Part shown: positions 38,898 to 50,547 of the stretch, piece by piece
Position numbering within the stretch: the first letter of the stretch is position 1
How the letters are laid out: each line of letters opens with the position of its first letter
Assembly (NCBI GenBank): GCA_034766995.1
Contig: CM068318.1
Location: 4,401,001-4,465,000 of the forward strand
Source of the DNA: Acanthacorydalis orientalis
Lineage: Eukaryota > Arthropoda > Insecta > Megaloptera > Corydalidae
Length of the DNA: 64,000 nt
Direction: 5' to 3'
Program-made: the position numbers and the translations under genes
Notes under the pieces: generated by a model
Database searches by the model: none
The model's input: only the letters and a program-made list of their open reading frames with translations
What the model was told of the DNA's origin: nothing

Positions 38898-40809
38898 CTT
38901 TTTTTATCAAAACCAATTGCATAGTTATTTTTATTTCGCTTTTTACAATTTTCAACATCTTATATCTAATGTAAATGTTATTTTTGAGACAAAATCTTTA
39001 TTTGGTAATCGAAATTTTTGAAATAATGTTGTAAAAGTTAATGTATGTAATAATTATAGTCAGTACAAGAAACAAACTATTTATAAATGTATTTTTTATA
39101 TTAAGAAATTAATTCATTTGAATTTTTTGACAGTTTCATGCTTGACAATATTTTAATATATAATAAATTTTTTTTAAAAAAAACAAATAATTGGAATAAA
39201 AAACTGAATTATATGTTTACGTGTACTCAACTTAATCTTTTATCGAATCCTCAAATGATTTAACAAATTATAATTAAATCATGTACTTTGTCTCGGTTGT
39301 CTTTATCCTTTTGGCTGGCTTGAGTTTCTGTTTTCTATTGTACTTTAGATTTTATTGTTATAAAATGAAGTTCTTATATTGTTCGCCTACTGGATAAATG
39401 TTGATAGAATGAATTGGCACTTTTTATTGTATAAAAGCATATTAACAAAAAAAAAAAACATTTGCTAGTATTTGTTAAAGCACACAAAAGATCCTACATA
39501 AATAAATTTATTCTGACAAATGTAATACTTTCTAATAGTTTATGCAATGAATAAAATGTCAACAGTTCTGTGTACAAATGGTATACGTTTTTTAATCAGG
39601 GAACCGCACACAAATTGACGAGACAAGAACGATTTGTCTAGGAGCTGCATATCTTCTAAATTGTCCTCTTCGACCAGACCGTTTATCATCAGAGTTGTAT
39701 AACGAACTGGTTATTTCATCTTTTTTATCTACGTGTTGATCTTTGACTAAAACGTTTGTTTTGTAACGATAGTCAATTACACAACCAGACAATTTTACCT
39801 GAACACGTCCTAACATAACAGAAAAAAATATATATGTATGTTAAAATCAGATAAATGAGTACATTTTCATGCGATCGTCGTGAAACGGACAACTAGAAAA
39901 AACTAATTTACAAGTAAAGAAATAACATACATTTTTTTTCTTTTTATTAAAAAGGTGCTGTTTTCGTATTGGTACACGTCTTTAAACGATATCAAGTGCG
40001 GATTTGCTTGATATATCTTTACACATAGTTTTTAAAAGTTAGTTATTTTATATTTTGTTATACAAAATTGTATTGATTTTTTTAATTGAGAAGTTTAAGA
40101 ATTGTGAATTCAATAAACGTCAACTTATGTATATTTCTTAGCATTTAAAAACAGTTTGTAGCTCATCATTTGTATTTTAAACTATCAAACATTTTTTAAA
40201 AAATGAAAATATCACCAGTCCAATAAACGTCATTTGTTGTTTCATGGTTTATCTCATCTGCTTTTTCATATTTTTTATTTATGCTTTCTATATTTAATAT
40301 TTTAATCTGATGATCGTTCACTTAAAAAATTTCAAATTTTAATATTTTTATTTTATTGCCATTTAATATAATGCCGTTTCTTTTTTTTACCTGTTATTCT
40401 CGAAATAAGTGGAGAAAAATTAAATAAATTCATTTTTAAGACTCAATGACCGAAATAACCAGCATACTAATACTTCTAGAAGAGGTAATTGGCTTAAAAA
40501 TAAATTTTATCGTTTTACTATCGCAGTTTTCATTAAAATTCTGTTTTTGTGACCAGTTAAATTTATTTATTAATTATGAACTAAATAGATGATTATTTTA
40601 ATTTCTAGACAATCGATTATGTTCTTCAAATAAATGTCATGCTTTAAATAGTACAGCTGTCAAATAAATTATTCGAAAATTACCACAAATATACGTCGAT
40701 TATCTCAGACTTATTTCTTATAAATGTCAACCTGTCTTGAAAGTTTTTTTTTTTTACTTTTGTAATTTATTGTAATTATGTCCAGTAATTTATTATAGAT
40801 TTTATCTGC

Positions 40810-40812
<3 letters not shown>

Positions 40813-40841
<29 letters not shown>
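40813..40841. repeat. (TA)n microsatellite
   Basis: A short tract of about 29 bp at the left edge of the 40.9-kb GC island. Confidence 0.93.
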
Positions 40842-40843
<2 letters not shown>

Positions 40844-40889
40844 GTAAAATTTATCCAGTTCAATGCCTGTATGTGTGTGTATGTTTTTC

Positions 40890-41155
40890 GATGTCCCCCG
40901 ACGACCGAATTCACATATCGCGCACCCATCTTGTCTTACTTGCAGCATGTTTTCCAACCCCTCGTGCGATGACAATGATTTCTTATGTAGGTTTCTGCGG
41001 CAGGGTAGCGAAATGAATGAATTAAAAACGGCGGTGTGTGCTGATGAGCAGGGCACATGAATGAAAACACGGGAAGTGGCCCGGTCGTGCATGTAACACG
41101 TGCTACATGCTCCCTCGCGTCTCACTTCGTCCCTCGTCCACGAACTTCTATCACT
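40890..41155. promoter_or_regulatory. GC-richer intronic island with ETS and E-box sites
   Basis: About 265 bp of raised GC and CpG. It carries CGGGAAGTG at 41070-41078 (ETS-type) and the palindromic E-box CACGTG at 41097-41102, 19 bp downstream. A 107-codon frame covers it on the minus strand but has no recognisable domain and runs into a (TA)n repeat, so I do not call it coding. Candidate enhancer. Confidence 0.3.
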
Positions 41156-41200
41156 TTATATCGTATCATATATCACGGGCACATCTACTGTTCGTTCATA

Positions 41201-41224
41201 TATACACACACACACACACACACA
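41201..41224. repeat. (CA)n microsatellite
   Basis: About 20 bp of CA just right of the 40.9-kb island. Confidence 0.9.
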
Positions 41225-41308
41225 AGTATTCATATCCATATAAGCCACCTATGTCATTTCTAGCGATCCGTTAATGTAGTGTCTCTCTTGAAGAATTGAA
41301 AGTAGATG

Positions 41309-41366
41309 GGCGGTACTTGAAGAGCATATGCGTTGTACCCATTTTGTGGGTAGGTACTTGAAAAGC
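41309..41366 (+). promoter_or_regulatory. Two phased copies of a GGTACTTGAARAGC motif
   Basis: GGTACTTGAAGAGC at 41312-41325 and GGTACTTGAAAAGC at 41353-41366 differ by one base and start 41 bp apart, close to four helical turns. Each is preceded by a TGGGC/TGGGTA-type flank. The second abuts the palindrome TACCCATTTTGTGGGTA (41336-41352). The shared CTTGAA core resembles NK-2-class homeodomain sites; this is a suggestion only. Confidence 0.4.
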
Positions 41367-42133
41367 TGCCCTAAAACATATATATATATATATATACACA
41401 TATAGCTCTTTATTTGAATGTACATTTTTTTTAAAGCAAAGAAAATATATTTAATGTCGAATGTAGTTTTAGTTGAATGTGACGTACCTAGTCAGAACTA
41501 AATTTATTTAAGAATTCTAGAAATCAAGATTGTCATGTAAGTGCCTCAGTAATGTTCTTTTCTTTTAAATGAATGAATCAATTTAACAAGTTAATTTGTC
41601 GAATTTAATTTATTATACATTATCTATGATTAATGCAGGTTCTTCTTACTTTTAGTAATTTTGTAAAAATGATTAAAAATAAAATGTAATTATATGATTG
41701 GTTAAGTAAATTAAAGACGACGAATAAATAAAAACGAATAGTGAACAAGGAGCTTCTAAGTTAAAGTTTTTTGAAATTATCTTAGATTATTAAAAAGTCA
41801 AATTACTAGTTAACAACATACTCATAGAATAGATTAACTCTGGCTGTACATTGATACAATAAATATAGATACATATTCAGGCATAATTGGTTATAGACTA
41901 AAAGCATTCTCAGAAAAAAAATACAAGCGTTAAATAAGTAAAGCTTGTACTTAAAATAACATAAGTTCGAATTAATTTTTACAATAGGTATATTTTATTT
42001 CAATATAAAATCGAATGATCGCTGTAAAAAGGAAATAGTTTATAAATTCGTTTATGATATTGCAGTATTCCTAAATATGTTATACTTTATGGTTTATACT
42101 GTTTATTTAAAAAAAAACACACATTTTATAAAA

Positions 42134-42173
42134 ACGTTTTATAAAAAAACGTTTTTTTTATTAAAAAACGTTT
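42134..42173. repeat. Three spaced AAACGTTT palindromes
   Basis: AACGTT cores occur at about 42134, 42149 and 42168 within A/T homopolymer runs. The block looks like a short imperfect repeat of an AAAAACGTTTT unit. Confidence 0.6.
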
Positions 42174-42429
42174 GATAATTTTATTTTTATGTACTAATAA
42201 AAATAATGAATAGTTCTTCTGAGGTTAGATTTTTTAAAATACAACAAAAAATAATGAAATTTAATATTTAGTGTTTCTATTCAACTATTTTAAGTTTCGT
42301 CCATGATGTAAGTGAAACGGAATATTTATTTTCTTATACTTGAGAATAATAAAAAAGGACGTCTCTGAAACGCACAAACGCATCTCTTTCTGACAACCCG
42401 TATTCGACATCTTAAAATATATTGTGACG

Positions 42430-42690
42430 TTACATGACAAATAAACGATTTCTACTAGACAAGTTTCGGGACGTTAACTATGGGGGGCTTACATTAGCAC
42501 GTGCCCGCAAGACATTGTGTATTCTACGTTTGATTCAACGCGCTTTGTACATTAAAGACACACTTCCGGTCAAATGGGCGGTTGTTCGTGCAAGACGAAC
42601 TGATTTGGTAATACGTATGAAAATGTATCAAAGCATATTCGTTTCGATTATTAAGTCATCGCTGACTATGCACGTTTGATTGTCCGCACA
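42430..42690. promoter_or_regulatory. GC-richer island with consensus ETS site
   Basis: ACTTCCGGT at 42562-42570 is the reverse complement of ACCGGAAGT, the optimal class I ETS site. The surrounding 260 bp are less AT-rich than the intron. An 81-codon plus-strand frame (42434-42679), basic and without a known domain, covers it. I regard it as accidental because neither splice sites nor a promoter accompany it. Confidence 0.3.
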
Positions 42691-43670
42691 GTGTATTGAG
42701 TAGGATTTTACTATTGTTGCTTATTTATTTATTTACTTGCAAATCCGGAAAAAATAATTTAACAAGTTGGCACTTCTAAAACATTTTTTTTCAGTAATTT
42801 GGCCGATATAAGCTTTATTGGAATGTGCAATAAATATTTTTATATACGATATAATTTTGTGAATTATTTATAAAGTGATATTAACACATTTGGTACGATT
42901 TTAGCCTTCAGTTGATACAAAAATTCACGTTACACTCCTGATCTGAAATGAATGATTATTGCAGTTTGTTTCTTAAAATATTTCAACTATCTTCTCACTG
43001 TTCTGCAATCAGATACAGAGTAATGGTATTATTTAACAATGTGACGAAGTATTTTTGGAAGGAATCAAAAAAATTAAAATGCACACGAGCATGTTAAGTT
43101 AATTTTATAAATTGTATCGTTTTTTTTGCATCAACGAACAAAATAGAAACTTAAAAAAAGTTTACAAATTATATTTCAAGGAGATTCGTACAAAATAGAT
43201 AATGTCCAATGTTTTAATTAAATATGAGTAGTAAAATTATATTCATGTGCATACAATAATAATAATAATCAATTTTTATACATTTTTCGGAGTTAAATCT
43301 CACTCGAAATGGCATACCTACATTGTTTACAAGTAGATGAAAATTTGATTATTCATTTAATATAAATGATTTTAATTTCAAGATATTCACAATACATCTT
43401 TAGTTTTAAATATTTAAGTTTTTGATTTTTGTATATAGAACCGCATTATATATAGGTCTTGATATATAGGTTCTGAAAAAATACTTTAAAAATGGTATTA
43501 CTTTTTACAATTTAAAAATATGTCATGTACTGTTGAGGCGTATATTTCTTACATGTAAGGCAGTTTTATTCTATGTTTATTTTGTATGTTAGTATTCGTT
43601 TTGGAGTTAAGATTATTTTTTTGTAATCTTATAAATTTAAAAATAATTTTATTTTGTTTCAAATTCTTCA

Positions 43671-43674
<4 letters not shown>

Positions 43675-43724
<50 letters not shown>
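43675..43724. repeat. (TA)n microsatellite
   Basis: About 50 bp, uninterrupted. Confidence 0.97.
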
Positions 43725-43727
<3 letters not shown>

Positions 43728-43999
43728 GGTATACAGGTAGCTCCATTTCTTTATTTTTTATTCGATTCTCGTGTATACAGATGGATTTTCCGATAATATT
43801 TATTTTTCTTTTGAGTGTTTTATTGACGATTATGTATTAATATCGAAGGTATTTGTAATCAATTTGGGTGATCAAATGGATGAATGTGTCATTTTTGGCT
43901 CTGAATGAAATCCTTAGAAATGTTCACTTGTACATTTTCAAATAGTGTACATTTGTGTAAATACGTTTCGTTCGCCGAGACCAGTCCGTAGATTTCGTT

Positions 44000-44300
44000 C
44001 GTCGTCCAACACAATCGAATGCATGTTTCAACGCCAATGAAAAATCAAGATCGGTGTAATAATGCAGAGGCACAGCGGGCGACGGTGAATCTCTGCACTA
44101 TCCCCTGTTGTACAGAAATCGCGTAGAATATTTCCGATTTTGAATAGGAACAGAATGTCCTTTGTGTGCACATCCTGTGCAGCGGAAGGAAACCTGATCT
44201 CATGCTACGCCTCTCCGCACCTCCACACCTATGGCACGATGGATAAATGTATGTATGACATCGTCGTGCCTAGCTGGCTTTTGATCTGAAAATGTACTGG
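44000..44300 (+). promoter_or_regulatory. GC-richer island, ETS-like tandem GGAA
   Basis: The most GC-rich 300 bp of the left intron outside 49.6 kb. It carries GCGGAAGGAA (44182-44191, two GGAA cores) and 7-bp inverted arms TGCAGAG/CTCTGCA flanking a GC-rich loop (about 44062-44096). It also covers the small open frame at 44155-44289. Composition suggests purifying constraint. Candidate enhancer or unannotated transcript. Confidence 0.3.
44155..44289 (+). CDS. Possible 44-codon small ORF, unknown
   Basis: ATG at 44155, TGA at 44287-44289. The peptide starts MSFVCTSCAAEGNLISCYAS and ends VVPSWLLI. It has four cysteines and almost none of the Lys/Asn/Ile/Phe bias of chance frames in this DNA. 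There is no recognisable domain, signal peptide or flanking gene structure. The frame may simply reflect the GC-rich island it sits in. It is recorded because of its composition. Confidence 0.15.
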   Translation: MSFVCTSCAAEGNLISCYASPHLHTYGTMDKCMYDIVVPSWLLI

Positions 44301-45858
44301 ATGCATTTCGAATGTTGCATGAAATCAAACACCGTTCAGTTCAATTCGAATCACGGCATGTTTTGAAAATTGCACGAGTTGTGTATGTTCGGAAAAAAAA
44401 ACAGATTTTTTTCATTTCTGGGAAAAACCGTGTCGATAAAAGCAACTGTTATCTTCTTTTATGACAAATAATAGTCGAACGCTATTAAGCTTTGAGTACT
44501 TTATCTAAAAATCGAATAAAAATCGTATTTATATGTATTTAACCACGTATGCGTACGAACGAATACATTAAGAAACTAGAATTGATTATTGAAATATTTC
44601 ATTATTGATTATAATACTTTAATTATATGTACATATCTATTTAACATTCCTTGATATGTTACATTCCATTGTTTTTAGTATTAGGACATTTCACTTCTAG
44701 TCAGTAATCCAATTATTCTAAACAGCTCTTTTAAATATAAACAGTATTTTTTCACATCAAATAAATAGACAAAATCATTGTTTTTAAAAGTACTTGTCTA
44801 CCGATGGTGTAAAACTTAAGATGCTAGTCAATGTATCAGTAGTTCGAATTATAAATTGGAATTTATGTTTCCTTAAGATTTGATTATCGTCAGTTAATTT
44901 AATTTGGCTTTTATCTCTGCAATTCATGATTGTTTTTCATTTCAAATTTAAATTTTAACCTCTGTCACTGGATTGATTTATCTTAAACAGGCTTATTATT
45001 ATAAAACATTTGTCTTCAACTGGTGGTTTAAAAAACACTTTATTCGCTCTCCTGATATTCTTCAGACTTTTTCATTTTATCTACTGTGCTCTATCGTTTC
45101 CATCTGATTGTAACTCCAAGTAAAGTATATCTGTTTCACTCTTGTTTTTGTGCATTTGACTTGTATCTCAAAGTGTCAATTGTAATATCAAATTTAAATA
45201 ATTAGTTTCGCTTTTTAAGTTGAAGACATGTATATTGATTCATTTGTAAAGTTTACAAAAAAAAGTAAGATGTTCAAATATAATAAATAAAATTTTCTTG
45301 AATATTCGCCCGAAATTCGAAAATTAGCAATGTATTTTCATTTATCTTTTCAACAGACACCTTTGAATATGTTTCTTTAGTGTTTTCGACATTAATTTAA
45401 TTTATAATTTTATGGACTCTAAGTATTATTGTTTTTATATGAATACAGTTGAACTTTTCTAATATAATATTTTTCTAAAAATCTTTGAGAAGTGAAATGT
45501 TTAGACTCGTATGTATTAATACAGATCCAAACTTTCGTTTATCCAGTACGAAAGTTGCCTTGTGAAAATTTCTTGTCTATATTTATAGACTATTTTTTTT
45601 ATAAGTACTTAGTGTTTCTGAGTTAATTTAAATTCTCATCTGATCTAAACATTCATACTATAACACTTTTATTTTTACTGTGTCAAAAAAATATGACATA
45701 TTGTAAAATGAAATATACTCATTTTCAATTATTTTTATTGTTAAATTATTTTATAATATGAGTGCTAAAAGGTTGCCTGTGTTGTAAAAATATCTGCATT
45801 AACGTTTTTAGTCAAAAGGTTGTGAATATATTATATTACTTTTTGGCGACTATCCCAC

Positions 45859-45880
45859 ATATATATATATATATATATAT
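45859..45880. repeat. (TA)n microsatellite, short
   Basis: About 22 bp. Confidence 0.9.
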
Positions 45881-47059
45881 TCTAAATATTTACGCATATA
45901 GATGAGAATATTATTACTACTTATTATGTGTTCATTTATGAAAATTGTAAGTGCCACGATTTTCAGATAAGCAAAATTTATACAAAATATCGTATATTAT
46001 GATCTGGTGGCGACGAGCGAATGGCCCTGGGAAGCGAACTCGAACAATAAAAATAACACAAGTACGGTTAGTATGTATGTGTGTTTTTTTTATCTATGCG
46101 GTTTCCGGCCATGCGCGGTCATATTCGTAATCAGTGAAACACAGTGCATTGTTGATTAGATTAAACGCAAATTATTTGTTTTTGAAATTCTAACACATTT
46201 CTGAACGATAAACTCTTTTCCAAAAGCGTACGCGTTCTGTTTGATACTATTTTATGTGTGTACAGATTTTGTCCGAGCTGTGCATTCTGGTTTAGTTTGT
46301 TTTCGGTTTGACGTTTTTTTAAAAAAAATATCACTACACGAGCTAGTTTTTTAATTTCTTATTTTTGATTTTTAAATATTTTGACATTTCAAATGAGAAT
46401 TTTAATAAAGCCTGGTTTTAAGTATGACGTTATTTATTTGATTAGTTAATTATCTCAATTGAATAGTACTTCATTGCTGTTGCTTTTTAAATTCCAACTT
46501 TTTAAATATTCATGCTCATATAAATGTAAGAGGAGTTTTTTTAAATATATGAAAACTGTCCTTAAAGAAAATATATAAAAAATAAAACCAGTTGCGAAAT
46601 AGAATCTTATATGAAATTAACGTTCATACGAAATAAATTTCAAACAATATCTCAAAAAATCTGGCTAAGAAATGTTTCAAAATAATAAATCAGTGTTAAA
46701 GAAATTATTCATGAAATTAACACAGTACAGAGAAACAAAGGTGTTAGGGATGATTAGAAAAGGTAGAATCAGAATGATTTAATACGAAAACTAACATGAT
46801 TTATTGGTATAAGAAGAATGCATTTATTTGTGAAATGAACAGAGATGTATGACAAGAAATAGGCAGTGAATATTATCGATTGAGAACCAAAAAAATATAG
46901 AAAGGATAAGAAAGAGACCAATAAATAACGGAAAAATAATGTCAACAAATATTTTGAAAGTGTGTAAAAAAGAAAGGAACTGGTTTGTTTAAATTGAAAG
47001 AAATTAAAAAAGGACCTCATACAGCATTGGATCATAAAAATTCTATTTATATATCTATC

Positions 47060-47062
<3 letters not shown>

Positions 47063-47093
<31 letters not shown>
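47063..47093. repeat. (TA)n microsatellite
   Basis: About 31 bp. Confidence 0.93.
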
Positions 47094-47097
<4 letters not shown>

Positions 47098-47240
47098 TGC
47101 ATATAAACGTCTCCATAAATTTTGACAGGTTTCGCAGGTAGATCGTTTATAAACATAATAAATATAATTAATCCAAAATGCCAGCCTTGCGGCATGCTTC
47201 ATTTGAATGTAAAACTGCGGCCATTCTCATTAATGTTAAA

Positions 47241-47260
47241 ATGTGTGTGTGTGTGTGTAC

Positions 47261-47311
<51 letters not shown>

Positions 47312-47334
47312 GTATATATACACATACATATACA
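47241..47334. repeat. (TG)n(TA)n(TATG)n compound repeat
   Basis: TG to 47258, TA to about 47298, then four TATG units and CACATACATATACAT. Confidence 0.95.
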
Positions 47335-47558
47335 TAAGGTATCCGCTGTTTTCGTGAACTCATTATTTTGATTTAAGATCGGTGCGTCCAAATCATTAGT
47401 TTTAACACATCTAATTGAATTACACCATTTATTTTCGGAAAAAAATATTGTGTCTAGATTTTTTATTTGTCGCCTGTTTGAAACGGACACGTATTTACAT
47501 TTTAATTGTGTTAATTATTTGTAACTGTATCTCTATAATTAAGTTTTAATTTGATTTG

Positions 47559-47559
<1 letters not shown>

Positions 47560-47591
<32 letters not shown>

Positions 47592-47592
47592 T
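47560..47592. repeat. (TA)n microsatellite
   Basis: About 33 bp, with one C interruption. Confidence 0.93.
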
Positions 47593-49540
47593 ATTCATGT
47601 TTTTTAAACTATTTATTTATCATAGAATTAATAATCTTGTCGAGACGTTAAAACTCCAACTGATAAAATGAATGATTCATTTGGTTCGTTACATGTCAGT
47701 GATTGCTTATATTTTCACATGCAGGTTTTTTTTTAGAAACTTCCCTTATTTTTTTATAATTTTTTTTCTGTATTTCCTCGTATAATCAGATATATTTTAT
47801 CAGTGCGAAAACGTTTTTATTTGTAATAACTATTGATCGAAATATACTGTTTTATACCAAGTATGTATTGAATTTCGGTAATAAAAAAAACACTATTACA
47901 AATCAAACAACCAGTCGAATTACTAAAGTATGGAGTATGTTAGGATTGGTCGGATTTTCCCAAAAATCGTACTCTTAAGGCAGCTGCGTTTTGCAAACAA
48001 GCAGTTTCTTTGATTTATGCTTCTAGAAATTCTTAACTCATATATTTACTATTAGTAAATTTGATAAAATCTTATTATTTATAAATAGAAATATATTTTT
48101 TGCTGTACAAAGTACGGAAAGAAATATACATAATATATTTATTGTAATCAATTCGCCAAAAAATAGATATAAAACTCATAAACAATATTTAAGATCATGA
48201 CAAAGTAATTTATTGTATAATAATTTTATGTTTCATTCTAAAAATACAATAATGACTTTAAATGAATTAAATAACCAAATACAGATCGTTTGCTTTTTAT
48301 TTTACGTATGAAAGATTAGAATAAGCACACATTATCACAAACTTAGAGACAAATCTTGATGTATGTTTAGAAGTAGTTCATGTTAGCATATACAATACGA
48401 ATTGTCTCGGACATGGTTTTTAAGTGTTACTAAAAACCAAAATTAAATTTAAACAGTTGATTCATTCTCATGTAAGAGGAATTATTCACACTAAAAGTTA
48501 GATCCTTTGTTTATTATTAGCACAGTTGATTTAAAAATCTTATCTTCTGATAATTCTAAATTACAATAATTGCCTATGAAATAATTAACCTTTCTTAGAT
48601 GTATCATATAACAGAACGTTTCAACTGGTTATTTGTTTCGGCATTGAAATCACCGAAATGAATATATGTATTAAATGTATATTAACCATCAAAAGTATAA
48701 AGTGATCTGAAGCCAATTTTCTTTTCTCATTTAAAAATTGAAAAATACCATTATTACAATTTTTCTGTTCTTATGAACAATATAATTAAAGCATCGATCT
48801 TTTTAATCTTGTATTAGTATAAATCTTATACTTCTTCTGTTTATTCTCGATCAGTTATTTATTTATAAAGATATCCTTACTTAATTATTTCTATTTGTTA
48901 CTAATATGCAAAGTGGACTTTTAAACTTTTTTATATTTGAAAACATTGGTTTAATTTTATGATTCAAATGTCAAATACTTTAAACTCGAGTGCGTTTAAT
49001 ACTGAATAAAACTAGATATTAAAACAAAAACGATCTATTAATCGAACCGGAAAAGAAACATTCAAACATCCAATTCAGTCTAATTTCTTTTTATTGGTTT
49101 GTTTATTATTAAAGTGCCTGTGTGTGTGTTTCATAAACGGTGTAATTAGTGGGCTACACGTAGATATGATTTAATATTTCCACTGGTTCCAAAGAAAGTT
49201 AACGATAATTGAATGTAAAGTGAGATAAGTTCCAATTAAAAATCCAAAACAGCACACAATGCGCCATCATCGTTTTCATCTAACAGTTTCTGAGACAACA
49301 AATCATATGGACATGATGAACATCATCCATCACGCGAAGAACAAAGAAGCGAAGTCGCAATTTCATGAACTCGCTTGTTCTATTGTGTGCATACTGTATA
49401 CTTAATTCCATTTATGTATGTTACACACCTCTACAACTCGACCGTCTATCTATGTAGCTGAAATAATAAATACAGCATATATCGTTTGTAGTGTGTATGT
49501 GTGTACACATACATCGTGTACACGCTTTACTGAAGAACTG

Positions 49541-49735
49541 TTAGCTAACCATCAACATCGATGATGCAGAGTAGGGATGTACGTAGGGGGGCGGGGCTTG
49601 GGTTGTACAGGCACTGTCGGGGGCCCTAACCCGCGCACCGTAGTAGTCCTCTGTCGACTCTTGGTGCGGTAACACGCGCGCGAGGATCATTTTTCGATTC
49701 GTTCCACCTGAATTCAACATCCGCGTCATTATTCC
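49541..49735. promoter_or_regulatory. CpG island-like block with GC box upstream of the P1-like promoter
   Basis: A GC-rich, CpG-rich block about 0.7-0.9 kb before the predicted start site at 50413. It contains GGGGCGGGGC at 49588-49597, a perfect Sp/KLF GC box, which is rare in this AT-rich sequence, and CGGTAACACGCGCGCG near 49668. A 62-codon minus-strand frame crosses it without a domain. Its position fits a proximal enhancer or an upstream alternative start for the short pointed transcript. Confidence 0.4.
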
Positions 49736-50404
49736 TCTTTTTTGTGTGTTCTATTGTATTTGTTTTTGAATGGAATAGTTTTTATTGGTTGTTTGTTTTT
49801 TTTCTCTTCTGTGCGGTTTCGTATTGTTTCGATAATAAGACTTGTTGGATTTTATGTTCGAAACGAATGTATAAACAATATTTGAACTCAATCAACTGTG
49901 CCACTATAAATTATGGTCGATACATTTATTTATTAGAAAAACTATAAATTGAATGAAGATATATTTTTTATTGTTCTTTCAATTTAATCATATTGTTTTT
50001 AGTACGTTTTTAATCATTTAGGCAAAATATAAATTATTTAAGTTGTATTTCCGTTAATGAAAAATAGTTAAACTAATTTTAAATACAAACTATTAACAAA
50101 TGTACAGAGATAATTTAGTATTTTATTTTAAAAACGTACCAATGTTAAACATTTAACAAACTAATATTATATAAATAAATTATCTAATTTTCATTAGATA
50201 CATGTTTTAATAAAACCGCCGCGCTTCGACTCACGATAAAATTTCGAGTAATTTCAAATATTTTAATTGATTATTCCGTCGATAAGTTGAGTGTCATCGT
50301 TTGAAACAGTTTTTTTTCGCGAAAAGTTAAAACAGAATATAATATTCTGACTGTTGTGAAACATTGACATATTATTCAAACAGAAACCGTACAAGTCGCA
50401 AACT

Positions 50405-50547
50405 ATTCGTTCAGTGCCGGTTAAATTCGAATCGGTTTTGGTTCTCTGTTGAATATTTGTCGTGAGCGTGAGTGTGTTGGAAGTGTGCGCGTGAGTCGCG
50501 CGTGACTCACGTCCACCACGGCCGCGCCGGCCGCTGCCGGCCACGGC
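50405..50547 (+). promoter_or_regulatory. pnt: Core promoter and 5' UTR of short pointed transcript (P1-like)
   Basis: The initiator TCAGTG sits at 50411-50416, with the A at 50413 as +1. GGTTCT at 50440-50445 begins exactly at +28 and fits the arthropod DPE consensus RGWYVT at every position. No TATA box is apparent. The predicted 135-nt leader has no ATG before 50548. The leader becomes very GC-rich near the ATG (GCCGCGCCGGCCGCTGCCGG) and contains the imperfect palindrome GTGAGTCGCGCGTGACTCAC (50491-50510) with a perfect AP-1 site TGACTCA (50503-50509). Start-site assignment is a prediction from motif spacing. Confidence 0.6.

Larger units (their letters stand above)
25321..50412 (+). other. 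pnt: Long intron of pointed, left part
   Basis: This intron opens at GTGAGT (25321) and does not close in the window, so it is at least 38.7 kb. The left part holds GC-richer islands near 31.4, 40.9, 42.4, 44.1 and 49.6 kb and hairpins at 29865, 35225 and 36648. It also has tRNA-like relics at 35.5, 36.9 and 38.1 kb and many (TA)n tracts. I found no exon with good splice sites and recognisable coding content on the plus strand. Confidence 0.7.

Noticed and set aside
40802..41125. 107-codon minus-strand frame
   Set aside because: Runs from a GC island into a TA repeat with no domain.
42434..42679. 81-codon basic plus-strand frame
   Set aside because: Lies in a GC-richer island where stops are rarer; no splice sites or known domain. 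The regulatory reading is preferred.
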